A stretch of DNA of 38,930 nt from Psychrobacter piscatorii (lineage in GTDB: Bacteria > Pseudomonadota > Gammaproteobacteria > Pseudomonadales > Moraxellaceae), in contig NZ_LNDJ01000062.1 of the NCBI RefSeq assembly GCF_001444505.1, positions 1 to 38,930 of the forward strand, given 5' to 3'. The first letter of the stretch is position 1; every line of letters starts with the position of its first letter. Shown here piece after piece: positions 9,299 to 19,067 of the stretch. The position numbers and the translations under genes were made by a program. Below the pieces are notes generated by a model, which was not told the origin of the DNA, ran no database searches, and saw nothing but the letters and a program-made list of their open reading frames with translations.

Positions 9299-9332
9299 AG
9301 CCCGAGCTAATAATTAAATCTTAGCTCGGGCT
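9299..9332. terminator. terminator-like hairpin after the ArsC-family gene
   Basis: Perfect 12-bp stem AGCCCGAGCTAA/TTAGCTCGGGCT with a 10-base loop, starting 15 bases after the stop codon. There is no good T-run on the plus strand (TTGATAA), but stem strength and position make termination likely. It also covers the 3' end of the disrupted small gene on the minus strand. Confidence 0.6.
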
Positions 9333-9564
9333 TGATAACGCCAACAATAAACCAAATCACACTAAAGCCCCAAATAATGAGCACATATAGGCGGATTTGC
9401 TCCGCTGTCCAATCAAGGGCAAACCAATCAATCATAAAAAACGACTTCCAGCCCTCTATCCACTTTGCGCCGCCATAGCCAATGACCCACCAGCAGTAGA
9501 TACCTTCTAAGATAAATATAGTTAAATCTAAATAAAAACGATACAGGATAATAAATTCATTTGA
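9307..9564 (-). pseudogene. remnant of a small two-helix membrane protein gene
   Basis: An open frame runs on the minus strand from just after a stop at 9565-9567 to a TAG at 9307-9309, 85 codons, with no ATG before an internal Met at 9433-9435. The reading is protein-like: a hydrophobic stretch (DLTIFILEGIYCWWVIGYGG), a Trp-rich polar link (KWIEGWKSFFMIDWFALDW), a second hydrophobic helix (YVLIIWGFSVIWFIVGVI) and a short charged end. An ATG at 9558-9560 is in another frame; one extra T in the five-T run (plus-strand A-run 9534-9538) would join it to this frame. That 5' end lies inside the palindromic element at 9532-9648, so the original start may have been cut off by its insertion. The function is unknown. 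An intact 42-residue product from the internal Met is possible but less likely. Confidence 0.5.
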
Positions 9565-9648
9565 TTAAACGCTATTTTTCTTGCTTGCTGTGACTACGTC
9601 TCCAGAGGCTGCGAAAAATAGCGTTTAATCTTATTGTATCGATTTTAT
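9532..9648. repeat. 117-bp imperfect palindrome, possible miniature mobile element
   Basis: The outer arms ATAAAAACGATACA (9532-9545) and TGTATCGATTTTAT (9635-9648) pair at 13 of 14 positions. The inner arms GATTAAACGCTATTTTTC (9563-9580) and GAAAAATAGCGTTTAATC (9613-9630) pair at 18 of 18. A 32-base centre separates the inner arms. The arrangement resembles a non-coding miniature inverted-repeat element. No transposase is nearby, and I could not identify a target-site duplication with confidence. It sits between argB and the broken small gene. An alternative is a long structured 3' end for the argB transcript. Confidence 0.6.
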
Positions 9649-9712
9649 AGTGAACCGACTATAGCAGAGACCATAGCGGAAGAGACATGACTGATTCCTG
9701 TTTTTAGCTGAA

Positions 9713-10624
<912 letters not shown>

Positions 10625-10689
10625 CTAAAGGGCGGGTTTTTAATGGGTTGTTCTTTTTAGCATATTTAATCGATACAGGTTTAATGCCA

Positions 10690-12537
10690 TTATTCAGCAG
10701 GCATGGCGATAATCTGTGTTGCCAGCTCTGCATCAAATGGGCGACACAACGCGGCAAAGGTCGCTTGAATGTCTTTTAGATCATCCATGCTGTCTCCAGC
10801 GAAGCGCGCAGTCAGGCTATTACTGGTATTTGATTGACGCAACACGCCAAATCCGTGCGCAAAATCCAAGCGGACACCATCAATGCAGCTAAGTCTAGTG
10901 CCTGCTGGCAATAAAGACTTGGCTTGTTCGACAGCTATATGGGATCTGATAGTGGAGCAAGTACAGACTGGTGACGCACATAAAGCAGTTGGTAGATTAG
11001 CGGCGTCTAGTCGGTAATCAGAAATATCAAACGAATCAGCATGAGTCGTCACGCTTGCTAGGTCTTGCAAATAGGTACAAACCCTCGTTAATTGCTCCAT
11101 GATTGAGCAATCTGTCCTAGCAGTCTGCGGCACCGGCAAATAATGATCTGCTGTACTGACCATGGCGGGCAAGCGTTGGAGAATATCTGATAGTGCATTT
11201 TTATCATCTAAGATATTACGAGACTTGACAAACCAATGCAGTAAGCGCAATGCAGCATATATGGCATCATCATAAGGGATAAAGCGGCCATCATTAAAAA
11301 TAAAATGCCCTGATAGCTCACCTGCAAAGACAATTTGACTATCAGGATGCTGTACCTTTTGGCGCATAAAGCTGCTACCGGTTTTGCTAATCACTGGCAT
11401 CGCGCCAAGATCCGCCAGTAGCTTTGGCAGATGATGCGCGCATTTAATATCAAATAGCACCTCAGACGCTAAGGAGCTGGTCAAAGAATCCGGACGTTCT
11501 GTAATGGCAATGCGTGCTAACAAGTAGAGTAGGTGATCAGGCATGACCACTTTGCTGTTATTATCAACGATCATCAAACGATCACCATCACCATCAAATG
11601 CTAAACCAATATCGGCACAATGAGAAGCAACAGCTTGCTGCAGCGCTGTTAGACGGTTGGGCTCGGCTGGATCAGGATTACCAAGAGGAAAGCTGCCATC
11701 TGGCGTGTCATTGAGCACAATAACATGCTGGCAAAAACGGTCAAATAAGCGCTGAGTGATGTTGCCAGTGGCACCGTGCATACAATCAATAACCACAACC
11801 AAATCAAGCTTAGACGCTGTTTTCCGGTTGTTTGTAGGTGCTGTCTGATTATCCTGAGTCAACTGGCAAAAGACTTGCTCAATAGCCGCGATATAGACAT
11901 CTGCTACTTGCTTAGCAGGCAGCTCTTTAAGCAAAGCTCTAGACAGTTCAGTATTGCTGCTAATATTTATATAGTGTGAGTCTGGTTCTGAGTCTAAAGT
12001 TGCTTGCTCGACCTGATTTTTAGATAAGTAATGAGTATGAAAGATTAATTGTTGATAAAGGGCTTGTATCTCTAAGCTACTAGGAGATTTATGATTGACC
12101 AGCCACTTGATACCCAATATGTCTTTGGCAGAGTGGCTGGCGGTTACAATAATGCCATGACCTTGATACTGCTTTGCCCAAAACGCCATCATGGGTGTGG
12201 TAACAAGACCGAGCTGGATAATGCATAAACCCTGTTGGGCTAATACAGTAGAGAGTGTACGTGCAATCGATTCGCTGCCATGACGCATGTCATAGCCAAT
12301 AACGACGATAATTTCGGCTGCTATATTCTGTTGGAAATTAACGGTGTTATTGGGAGGGCAAGTAACATCAGTAGCAGCATGGGCATTACTATTTTTTGTG
12401 AATTGGCTGCGTTGAGAGCCATAGAGCTGAGCAAAACGATGGCCCAGCGCTTGTACAAACTCATCGGTGAAATGCGTGTTTGTACCGCGAATATCATAAG
12501 CACGAAATAAGGATTGCTGCGCCGCAAAAGATGGCAT
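10690..12537 (-). CDS. algC: phosphomannomutase/phosphoglucomutase
   Basis: Alpha-D-phosphohexomutase that converts hexose 6-phosphates to 1-phosphates for LPS and exopolysaccharide precursors. The domains are in the usual order: FRAYDIRGTN (11-20), phosphoserine loop VTASHSAKD with Ser134, Mg2+ loop DGDGDR (315-320), sugar loop GELSGH (406-411), and C-terminal phosphate loop RQSNTSNSL. At 615 residues it is much longer than the roughly 460 of P. aeruginosa AlgC. Extra segments lie after residue 40, near 165-245 and near 460-530. The catalytic loop is unusual, SHSAKD where SHNPPD is typical. GGAGAG lies 6 bases before the ATG, supporting this start. It follows dut by 163 bp and precedes argB by 74 bp. 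Confidence 0.9.
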   Translation of the reverse strand: MPSFAAQQSLFRAYDIRGTNTHFTDEFVQALGHRFAQLYGSQRSQFTKNSNAHAATDVTCPPNNTVNFQQNIAAEIIVVIGYDMRHGSESIARTLSTVLAQQGLCIIQLGLVTTPMMAFWAKQYQGHGIIVTASHSAKDILGIKWLVNHKSPSSLEIQALYQQLIFHTHYLSKNQVEQATLDSEPDSHYINISSNTELSRALLKELPAKQVADVYIAAIEQVFCQLTQDNQTAPTNNRKTASKLDLVVVIDCMHGATGNITQRLFDRFCQHVIVLNDTPDGSFPLGNPDPAEPNRLTALQQAVASHCADIGLAFDGDGDRLMIVDNNSKVVMPDHLLYLLARIAITERPDSLTSSLASEVLFDIKCAHHLPKLLADLGAMPVISKTGSSFMRQKVQHPDSQIVFAGELSGHFIFNDGRFIPYDDAIYAALRLLHWFVKSRNILDDKNALSDILQRLPAMVSTADHYLPVPQTARTDCSIMEQLTRVCTYLQDLASVTTHADSFDISDYRLDAANLPTALCASPVCTCSTIRSHIAVEQAKSLLPAGTRLSCIDGVRLDFAHGFGVLRQSNTSNSLTARFAGDSMDDLKDIQATFAALCRPFDAELATQIIAMPAE

Positions 12538-12586
12538 GGCTTACTCTCCTTATTGACGTGGTAAATAGGTGATTATGAATACAAAA

Positions 12587-12678
12587 TGGACAGCGCAATA
12601 TTCTATTAATGTAAAAAATAAATTCTAATCGCTATCTTGGTTACGATTTGGCTTAGTGACGACCTAAGTCGCTGTCCA
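12587..12678. repeat. long-range inverted repeat between dut and algC
   Basis: TGGACAGCG (12587-12595) and CGCTGTCCA (12670-12678) are a perfect 9-bp inverted pair 74 bases apart, with a small CTTAG/CTAAG hairpin just inside the right arm. It fills the gap between the dut stop and the algC start. It could be an RNA structure affecting read-through or a protein site; chance is not excluded. Confidence 0.3.
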
Positions 12679-12700
12679 AAACTTACTTGCCAATGAGTAG

Positions 12701-13165
12701 TTACTGACGACCCGAATGCCCGAATCCGCCAGCACCGCGCACGCTTTCATCACTGAATTCTGTGACCACTTCAAACTCAGGACGAGCAACAGGCACCACG
12801 ATATACTGTGCCATGCGATCGCTTGGATTGAGAACAAAGTCATTCTCACTACGGTTCCAGATGCTAACCATCAGCTCACCCTGATAATCGGCATCAATCA
12901 GCCCAACCAAGTTACCCAAGACGATGCCGTGCTTATGGCCAAGGCCTGAGCGCGGTAGAATCATACCGGCATAATTAGGGTCTTGAATATAAACAGCAAG
13001 GCCCGTACCTATCAAGTGAGTTTCGCCTGCTTTGATCGTTAAAGGCTCATCAATACAAGCGCGCAGATCGATACCAGCACTGCCATCGGTGGCGCGAGTC
13101 GGTAGAGAAAATTCTTCATCTTCAGTAATTTTAGGGTTGACTACTTTCACTTGTACAGCTTGCAT
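12701..13165 (-). CDS. dut: dUTP diphosphatase
   Basis: Trimeric dUTPase that hydrolyses dUTP to dUMP, keeping uracil out of DNA and feeding thymidylate synthesis. All five family motifs are present in 154 residues: [10 protein letters not shown] (28-37), PRSGLG (71-76), [10 protein letters not shown] (88-97) with the catalytic Asp, RMAQ (117-120), and the mobile C-terminal [10 protein letters not shown] (143-152). The length matches the family (E. coli 151). It is the upstream gene of the dut-algC-argB group; coaBC, which often precedes dut in relatives, is absent and mgtE is there instead. The ribosome binding site is weak. Confidence 0.97.
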   Translation of the reverse strand: MQAVQVKVVNPKITEDEEFSLPTRATDGSAGIDLRACIDEPLTIKAGETHLIGTGLAVYIQDPNYAGMILPRSGLGHKHGIVLGNLVGLIDADYQGELMVSIWNRSENDFVLNPSDRMAQYIVVPVARPEFEVVTEFSDESVRGAGGFGHSGRQ

Positions 13166-13291
13166 AACGCACTCACTTAACGATTTAGAAGTTTTATAAA
13201 TTAAGACTATTTAACAATATTTTATAAACAACAATGATATATAAATAGCAATGCTGTGTTTTTATTGGATACTTTATCATCCAGCAATTCA

Positions 13292-14695
13292 CTAGAGTAT
13301 TAACACACTCGCCAAGCCTAAAAATGACATAAAACCGACAATATCTGTGACAGTGGTTAGAATCACTGAGGCGGATAGTGCAGGATCGATATTCATACGT
13401 TTTAGCATCAGCGGTATACTAATTCCCGAGACATTCGCCGCCGTCATGTTGATCGCAATGGCAAAGCCAATGACAGCACTAATTTCGATGTCATGAAACC
13501 ATAATTGGGCAATAAATGCCATGATTATCGCCCAAATGATACCGTTTATCGCGCCAACCCACAGCTCTTTATTAAGGAGCCAGACTCGGTTAGAACCACC
13601 GATTTGACCCATTGCCATACCGCGGATAACGACGGTCAAGGTTTGCGAGCCTGCAATACCGCCCATACTAGCGACCACAGGCATCAATATCGCCAGCGCC
13701 ACCACTTCTGCCAACACTTCCTCGAACTGTCCAATCACTGCTGCTGCTAAAAGCGCGGTGCAGAGGTTAATGCCCAACCAGACACTACGGCTTTTGGCAC
13801 TAGTTAGAATAGGCGCGAACAGCTCTTCATCTTGGCTAACACCAGCAAGATTTTTCATGGTGCTGTCGACATCATCTTGGATAATCTCCATGATGTCTTC
13901 GCCATTTAGCTGTCCAACCAGCTCGCCGTAGCTGTTCGTCACGGGCGCAAAGCGGATATCTTCTGAACGAAAAATCGCTGCAGCATCTTGGATATCTAGG
14001 CGATCATTAATGGTGATAGCCGTATCAATCAGTTCTGAGACCAGCGTATTTTGGTCATGTTTAATCAGATCTACCAGACTCAATAGCCCAAGTAATTGCT
14101 GGCTTTGATCGACCACGAGTAGCTCTTGGCTTTCGTCATCGAGTAGATCCTCGTTTTCGCGTAGCCAATCCTGTACATCCGCCAGACAGATATCATCCCG
14201 TATTTGGATAATATCGGGATCCATGTAGCTCCCAACTTCCCAGTCATCATACGTATCAAGTTTATTGACTTGGACGCGCGTTTCTTCATCGAGCGTTGCC
14301 ATGACTGAGGTACGTACGCTCTCAGTGACAGTATCCAAAATCTCAGAGATGTCTTGGGCATCAAGATCTTGGGTAAATAGCGAGATTTCTTGAGAAGAAA
14401 TGTTCTCCAGCAATGGCTGGCGGGTATCGTACTCGAGCTCAGCAAGTACCTCACCTTTAATGCTCTCTGGTACTTGCTCCCAGATGAGTAGGCGGTTTTG
14501 AGCCGGGAAGGACTCTAGTAGGCTTGCAATTTCATATTCAGACTGCTTTTCTAAAAACTCTGTAATCGCCTCATATGCTTTATCAGCAACCAAATCCTGC
14601 AAATACAGCAGTTTATATTCGGCACTATATTCAGCCGGATTATAATCTCCTGGTAGCACTGATGGTCGTTCCTGATCGGGCATCGAGGTAGGCAT
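13292..14695 (-). CDS. mgtE: MgtE-family magnesium transporter
   Basis: Inner-membrane Mg2+ channel gated by cytosolic Mg2+. The cytoplasmic N-domain of helical repeats covers about residues 20-150 (acidic, with LLESFPAQNRLLIWEQVP). Two CBS domains follow at about 155-220 and 225-285 (QELLVVDQSQQLLGLLSLVD; FRSEDIRFAPVTNSYGELVG). The membrane domain of five helices starts near 305 with the pore signature LMPVVASMGGIAGSQT, and ends with FGLAS-like hydrophobic sequence. The 467 residues fit the family (about 450). A second Met at residue 5 is a possible start. No M-box riboswitch is visible: only 107 bp separate it from rep upstream on the same strand. Confidence 0.93.
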   Translation of the reverse strand: MPTSMPDQERPSVLPGDYNPAEYSAEYKLLYLQDLVADKAYEAITEFLEKQSEYEIASLLESFPAQNRLLIWEQVPESIKGEVLAELEYDTRQPLLENISSQEISLFTQDLDAQDISEILDTVTESVRTSVMATLDEETRVQVNKLDTYDDWEVGSYMDPDIIQIRDDICLADVQDWLRENEDLLDDESQELLVVDQSQQLLGLLSLVDLIKHDQNTLVSELIDTAITINDRLDIQDAAAIFRSEDIRFAPVTNSYGELVGQLNGEDIMEIIQDDVDSTMKNLAGVSQDEELFAPILTSAKSRSVWLGINLCTALLAAAVIGQFEEVLAEVVALAILMPVVASMGGIAGSQTLTVVIRGMAMGQIGGSNRVWLLNKELWVGAINGIIWAIIMAFIAQLWFHDIEISAVIGFAIAINMTAANVSGISIPLMLKRMNIDPALSASVILTTVTDIVGFMSFLGLASVLIL

Positions 14696-14802
14696 AAGGA
14701 TTCCAATATCTTTTATAAAATGTTAATAATAGCAAATGGTAAAACGTCGGGTTAGCGTTTGCCGAGTCAGTCTTTTTGGCATCAGCACTGTCAATATTGA
14801 TG

Positions 14803-16836
14803 TTAGCGCTTACCCAATAAAGCGCGAATATTGGCTAAATACTCATCAGCGACTGCTTCTGGGTCTTTGGTGGCTTTTTTCTTTTTGGCCTTGGCGGGCC
14901 AGTCAACATGATCTTCTGGCAGCTCGTCCAAAAATCTGGACTCTGAGGTCACGCGCATCTGGCCACCGGCACGGCGCTGGGCCGCAAGCGTCAAAGTCAG
15001 CTCACGACGCGCGCGGGTGATGCCTACGTACATCAGACGACGCTCTTCTTCGATCGTCTCACTCATAATAGAGTTGCGATGCGGTAGCATCTCTTCCTCA
15101 AGCCCCATGATATAGACAAAGTCAAACTCTAGACCTTTTGCAGCATGTAAGGTCATTAGATTGACTTTGTTGGTGTTTTCTTCTTCTTGCTGCTGCTCAA
15201 GCATGTCTAGCAAGACCAGCTTACGAATGATAGTATCAATCGTGCGGTCTTCGTCTTCTTCCGCGCGATTAATGAGAGATTGGATACTGGTATACAGCAT
15301 ATCGATATTATCAATACGGTTTTTTTCTTGCTGCGGGGTTTTGGCATCGCTACGGACAAAATCAATATAACCCGTCTCATCAATCATTTGGCGTACGATT
15401 GGCACAGGATCAGGGTGTTGATCGAGCTCACGTGTATAGTGCTCGATGAACTCGCCAAACTCTTTGATCGTGCCATACGCTTTTGACGGCAACACATGAG
15501 CCAAGCCGGCATGAGTACAAGAAGCTAGTAGCGAGATACTATGCTCTTGAGCAAATAAGCCAAGCTTTTCTAGCGTGGCAGGTCCCATACCACGCTTGGG
15601 TGTATTAATAATACGCAAAAACGCGCTGTCATCTTCAGGGTTCAAAATCAGGCGTAGATAGCCCATGATGTCTTTGATTTCACTACGCGCAAAGAACGAC
15701 TGACCGCCCGATAATTTATAGGGTACTTGTAGCTGGCGCAATTGTGCCTCAAGCATTCGTGCCTGAAAGTTACTGCGGTAGAGTACTGCATACTGCTCCC
15801 ACTCATTACCAAAACGCAATTTGTGCGTGACGATTTCTTTGGCGACGCGCTCAGACTCATCGTCATCATTACGGCAGTTGATAATCCGAATTTTTTCGCC
15901 TTGACCTTTATCTGACCATAGTTTCTTTTCGAATAAATGCTCGTTGTTGAGAATGACCGCATTGGCAGAGGTCAAAATACGCGTGGTTGAGCGATAATTT
16001 TGCTCAAGCATGACGATTTTTAGTTTTGGGAAATCTTCTTTTAGCAGTGCCATGTTTTCAGGCTTCGCCCCGCGCCACGCATAGATAGATTGGTCATCAT
16101 CACCCACCACGGTAAAACGACCTTGCGGACCAACCAAATGCTTAATCATTTCATACTGGGCGGTATTGGTATCTTGATACTCATCGACCAATAGATAACG
16201 AATACGGTTTTGCCATTTGTCTCGCAGCTCTCTATTTTCACGCAAGATTTTGGTCGGCAGTACAATCAAGTCATCAAAATCGACGGCATTATACGCACGC
16301 AAGTTACGCTCATAAAGGGCGTACAAGGTCGCAAAAATCATGTCTTCTGGATCGTCTAACGTTTCCATCGCCTTGTCAGGCTCAATCAAATCGTTTTTCC
16401 AATCAGAGATCATTTTGATGGCTTTACCAACCAGCTCACGACTTTCAGCGCCACTTAAGTTGTCGCGCATCATCAGCTCCATCAAGAGGCGCTTACTGTC
16501 ATCACTGTCCATGATAGAGAAGTTGCCTTTTAGCGGCGTATGCATCAGCTCATAGCGCAAAAACTGGAGACCAAATTGGTGAAAGGTCGATACAGTCAAG
16601 CCGCGCGTTTTTTCGCTTGGGAGCAGTTTGCTCACACGGGCTTTCATTTCACGTGCCGCCTTATTAGTAAAGGTCACCGCTGTGATGCGCTCGGCTGGCA
16701 TGTCGCACTCTTGAATCAGATACGCAATTTTACGCGTGATCACCGAGGTCTTACCGGAGCCAGCACCTGCGAGCACAAGTAGTGGGCCAGATACGTAGAG
16801 CATGGCTTCTTGTTGTTTGGGATTGAGTTGACTCAT
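14803..16836 (-). CDS. rep: ATP-dependent DNA helicase Rep
   Basis: Superfamily 1A 3'-5' helicase that clears proteins ahead of replication forks. Motifs run in order: LNPKQQEAM (Q-motif, 4-12), AGAGSGKT Walker A (23-30), TFTNKAAREM, DEYQDTN Walker B near 215, GDDDQSIYAWRGA, QNYRST, and VNLMTLHAAKGLEF and GITRARREL near the end. The 677 residues and the N-terminus match E. coli Rep (673) better than UvrD or PcrA. The frame is open for 61 more codons upstream to 17019, but that part is unlike any helicase, so I place the start at 16836. The C-terminal tail is Lys-rich (KAKKKKATKD). It is followed by mgtE on the same strand. Confidence 0.94.
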   Translation of the reverse strand: MSQLNPKQQEAMLYVSGPLLVLAGAGSGKTSVITRKIAYLIQECDMPAERITAVTFTNKAAREMKARVSKLLPSEKTRGLTVSTFHQFGLQFLRYELMHTPLKGNFSIMDSDDSKRLLMELMMRDNLSGAESRELVGKAIKMISDWKNDLIEPDKAMETLDDPEDMIFATLYALYERNLRAYNAVDFDDLIVLPTKILRENRELRDKWQNRIRYLLVDEYQDTNTAQYEMIKHLVGPQGRFTVVGDDDQSIYAWRGAKPENMALLKEDFPKLKIVMLEQNYRSTTRILTSANAVILNNEHLFEKKLWSDKGQGEKIRIINCRNDDDESERVAKEIVTHKLRFGNEWEQYAVLYRSNFQARMLEAQLRQLQVPYKLSGGQSFFARSEIKDIMGYLRLILNPEDDSAFLRIINTPKRGMGPATLEKLGLFAQEHSISLLASCTHAGLAHVLPSKAYGTIKEFGEFIEHYTRELDQHPDPVPIVRQMIDETGYIDFVRSDAKTPQQEKNRIDNIDMLYTSIQSLINRAEEDEDRTIDTIIRKLVLLDMLEQQQEEENTNKVNLMTLHAAKGLEFDFVYIMGLEEEMLPHRNSIMSETIEEERRLMYVGITRARRELTLTLAAQRRAGGQMRVTSESRFLDELPEDHVDWPAKAKKKKATKDPEAVADEYLANIRALLGKR

Positions 16837-17637
16837 AACGTGACCTGTAAGACAAAAGCAAAAAGAGGGTAGCGCTGATATAGCACAAGTAGATGAACGC
16901 GGTGCGTACCACCAAAATTGATATCGTAGTGATATCTTAATAATGTTTGTTATAAGGATAATAGAATTTAAGGTTTGATGATGACATATCGTAAAATTAG
17001 GTGGGTCATTATAAAGCAAAAACGGTCACTTTGGGGGAGGAGTTGGGTGATGAAAACAGGGTATGAGCGCACTTGATTTTTGGTAAATAGCGTGACAGCG
17101 TTTGCGTATCGAACAAAGCATGGATTTGGGGTTAATATAAGGTAACGTCTATATCATAATTTTTGGTAAAAAAAACACATTTTGTTTCATAGAAAATGAC
17201 CGTCGAATACAGTTAAAAACTAGCTTTTAGGCACTGATATGCGTATAGTACGTAAATAATTTATGCCAGTTGTCACGTCATTATTAACCACGTGTAATGA
17301 GCTATTAAATCAATTAAGTACGCAGTCAGATATGATATTGATTTAATACGTTGATCTTACGTTGTTAGAAGATGCGTTGGGCGACCAGCCTTTATCCGCG
17401 TGCATACCGGAATCTCTACCGTTGGTCAGGTCTGACATCGTCGTTAATAAGCTTGATAATTGGTTATTACCAGCAAAATACCTAACATGTGACTCAATGA
17501 CAGTTACTTAAACACAGTGTCAGTGAATGACAACTGCTTTGTGTTTTCGTCTGCGTTATACCTGTCGTGAGGCGGCCTTAATGGGTCAGTGCCTGCGCTG
17601 TGTCTAACACTCGATTGGGTGAGGAGCACGTATTATC
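16837..17637. other. 801-bp gene-free region between rep and nuoA
   Basis: No ORF of protein-like character was seen on either strand. The rep-proximal part holds two GATATC palindromes 11 bp apart (16920-16925, 16931-16936). The nuo-proximal part holds a nested hairpin, AAACACA/TGTGTTT (17510-17516 and 17540-17546) enclosing TGTCA/TGACA, about 90 bp before nuoA. GAGGAG lies 11 bases before the nuoA ATG. The nuo promoter must lie here or just left, since nuoA is the first gene of the operon; I could not pick one -10/-35 pair with confidence. The length suggests a long leader or several regulatory sites. Confidence 0.5.
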
Positions 17638-18261
17638 ATGTCTGCTTTTAATTGGTCAGCCATTGCTTTTATCTTAGCCGCCATTGGGCTAGTTGTCTTC
17701 ATGCTGGTGGTACCGCGTTTACTTGGCGGTCGCTCTCAAGGCTTACAAAAAGAAGAGATATTTGAAGCGGGTGTTGTCGGATCTGGCAACGCCCGTATTC
17801 GTTTGTCTGCTAAATTCTATTTGGTCGCGATTTTCTTTGTGATTTTCGATTTAGAGGCGCTGTATCTCTACGCGTATTCTGTGTCAGTACGAGAGGCCGG
17901 CTGGCTTGGTTTTGCCGCTGCTGCTACCTTTATTACTATTCTGATTATCGGTTTGATTTATGAGCTGAGCTTGGGTGCGATGAACTGGGCACCTGCTGAC
18001 AAGCTGCGTAAAAAGGCACGCTTATATGCCGCGCCTGCTGGCTTTAACTTAGCAGATATCACCAAGTTTGATGGTGCTCATGAGCTGATGGTCGATCCTA
18101 CTGGTAAAGTACCCGCGCAATCATCCGGTCAAATCAATGTCTCAAACAATATTGAGACCAATCGCCGTCATCTACAAAACATCGATCATATTAATACCAC
18201 AGGTAATGTGACGTCTGTGGATTTTGCGACGTCTGCACAAAACGATAAGCCTGCGCACTAG
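17638..18261 (+). CDS. nuoA: NADH-quinone oxidoreductase subunit A
   Basis: Small membrane-arm subunit of complex I near the quinone site. Three membrane helices are at about 5-27, 60-82 and 90-112. The conserved loop EEIFEAGVVGSGNARIRLSA and the helix-2 segment FYLVAIFFVIFDLEALYLYA, with acidic Asp and Glu, identify it. The protein is 207 residues against 147 in E. coli. The excess is a hydrophilic C-terminal tail of roughly 80 residues after the third helix, rich in Asn, Asp, Thr and Ser, with no motif I know. First gene of the nuo operon, 138 bp before nuoB. Confidence 0.95.
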   Translation: MSAFNWSAIAFILAAIGLVVFMLVVPRLLGGRSQGLQKEEIFEAGVVGSGNARIRLSAKFYLVAIFFVIFDLEALYLYAYSVSVREAGWLGFAAAATFITILIIGLIYELSLGAMNWAPADKLRKKARLYAAPAGFNLADITKFDGAHELMVDPTGKVPAQSSGQINVSNNIETNRRHLQNIDHINTTGNVTSVDFATSAQNDKPAH

Positions 18262-18398
18262 TGAGTGCTGCTGGCTTTCGCTGATCGCATTTTGTTGCAA
18301 CGATTGCTTGTGATTGGCCCCTTATTAATAACGAAATTTTTGGCGACAGCGTATACAAGATGAGTATGACGCCAAGCCTAATATGAAGGTTGTATGTT

Positions 18399-19067
18399 AT
18401 GAAATACACATTAACAAAAGCCAACCCTGATGCAGATACCTATCCTGCACAGACCCGCCAAACGGTCAATGATCCTATCGAAGATGAAGTCAATAAAAAC
18501 GTCTTTATGGGTCGTCTCGAAGACCTCGTTCATTCAACAGCAAACTGGGGGCGCAAGCACTCGCTCTGGCCATTTAACTTTGGTACCTCTTGCTGTTATG
18601 TTGAATATGCCACTACCTTAACTGCCGTTCATGATTTGTCACGCTTTGGGGCAGAGGTTATTCGTGCCTCGCCTCGTCAGGCAGATGTGATGATCGTTGC
18701 TGGTACTTGCTTCGTTAAGATGGCCCCTGTTATTCAGCGTCTTTATGAGCAAATGCTTGAGCCAAAATGGGTCATCTCTATGGGTGCTTGTGCCAACTCA
18801 GGCGGCATGTATGATATCTATTCTGTCGTACAAGGGGTGGATAAAGTGATCCCTGTTGATGTGTATGTGCCAGGCTGTCCGCCGCGTCCAGAAGCATTGA
18901 TTCAAGGCTTGATGTTGCTACAAGAATCTATCACCAAAGAGCGTCGTCCGTTAGGTATCCATGTCAATGAGCAGGGTATCTATCAGCCGCAAATGACGCC
19001 TGAGCGTGACCGTAAGCAAGCAGATCGTATCGCTGTCAAAAACTTGCGTAGCCCAGACAGCATCTAA
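18399..19067 (+). CDS. nuoB: NADH-quinone oxidoreductase subunit B
   Basis: Carries cluster N2, the last iron-sulfur centre before quinone. Ligand cysteines by family pattern are Cys65 and Cys66 ([10 protein letters not shown]), Cys131 (MGACANSGG) and Cys160 (VPGCPPRPE). I start at ATG 18399 because [10 protein letters not shown] aligns with the E. coli start MDYTLTRIDP and AAGG lies 9 bases upstream; an in-frame TTG at 18390 would add three residues. The length of 222 equals the E. coli protein (220). The 3' end overlaps the first copy of a short tandem repeat. 143 bp separate it from nuoCD, an unusually large gap for this operon. Confidence 0.97.
   Translation: MKYTLTKANPDADTYPAQTRQTVNDPIEDEVNKNVFMGRLEDLVHSTANWGRKHSLWPFNFGTSCCYVEYATTLTAVHDLSRFGAEVIRASPRQADVMIVAGTCFVKMAPVIQRLYEQMLEPKWVISMGACANSGGMYDIYSVVQGVDKVIPVDVYVPGCPPRPEALIQGLMLLQESITKERRPLGIHVNEQGIYQPQMTPERDRKQADRIAVKNLRSPDSI

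Noticed and set aside
12664..12849. Small minus-strand frame overlapping dut
   Set aside because: Lies in another frame of the clear dut gene and has no protein-like features.
14696..14802. Mg2+-sensing riboswitch before mgtE
   Set aside because: Only 107 bp, without the conserved M-box stems, and mgtE follows rep directly.
16837..17019. 61-codon upstream extension of the rep frame
   Set aside because: The sequence is Ile/Tyr/Ser-rich and unlike any helicase N-terminus; MSQLNPKQQEAM at 16836 matches the Rep start and length.
18390..18398. TTG start for nuoB
   Set aside because: ATG at 18399 has better spacing from AAGG and aligns with the E. coli N-terminus.
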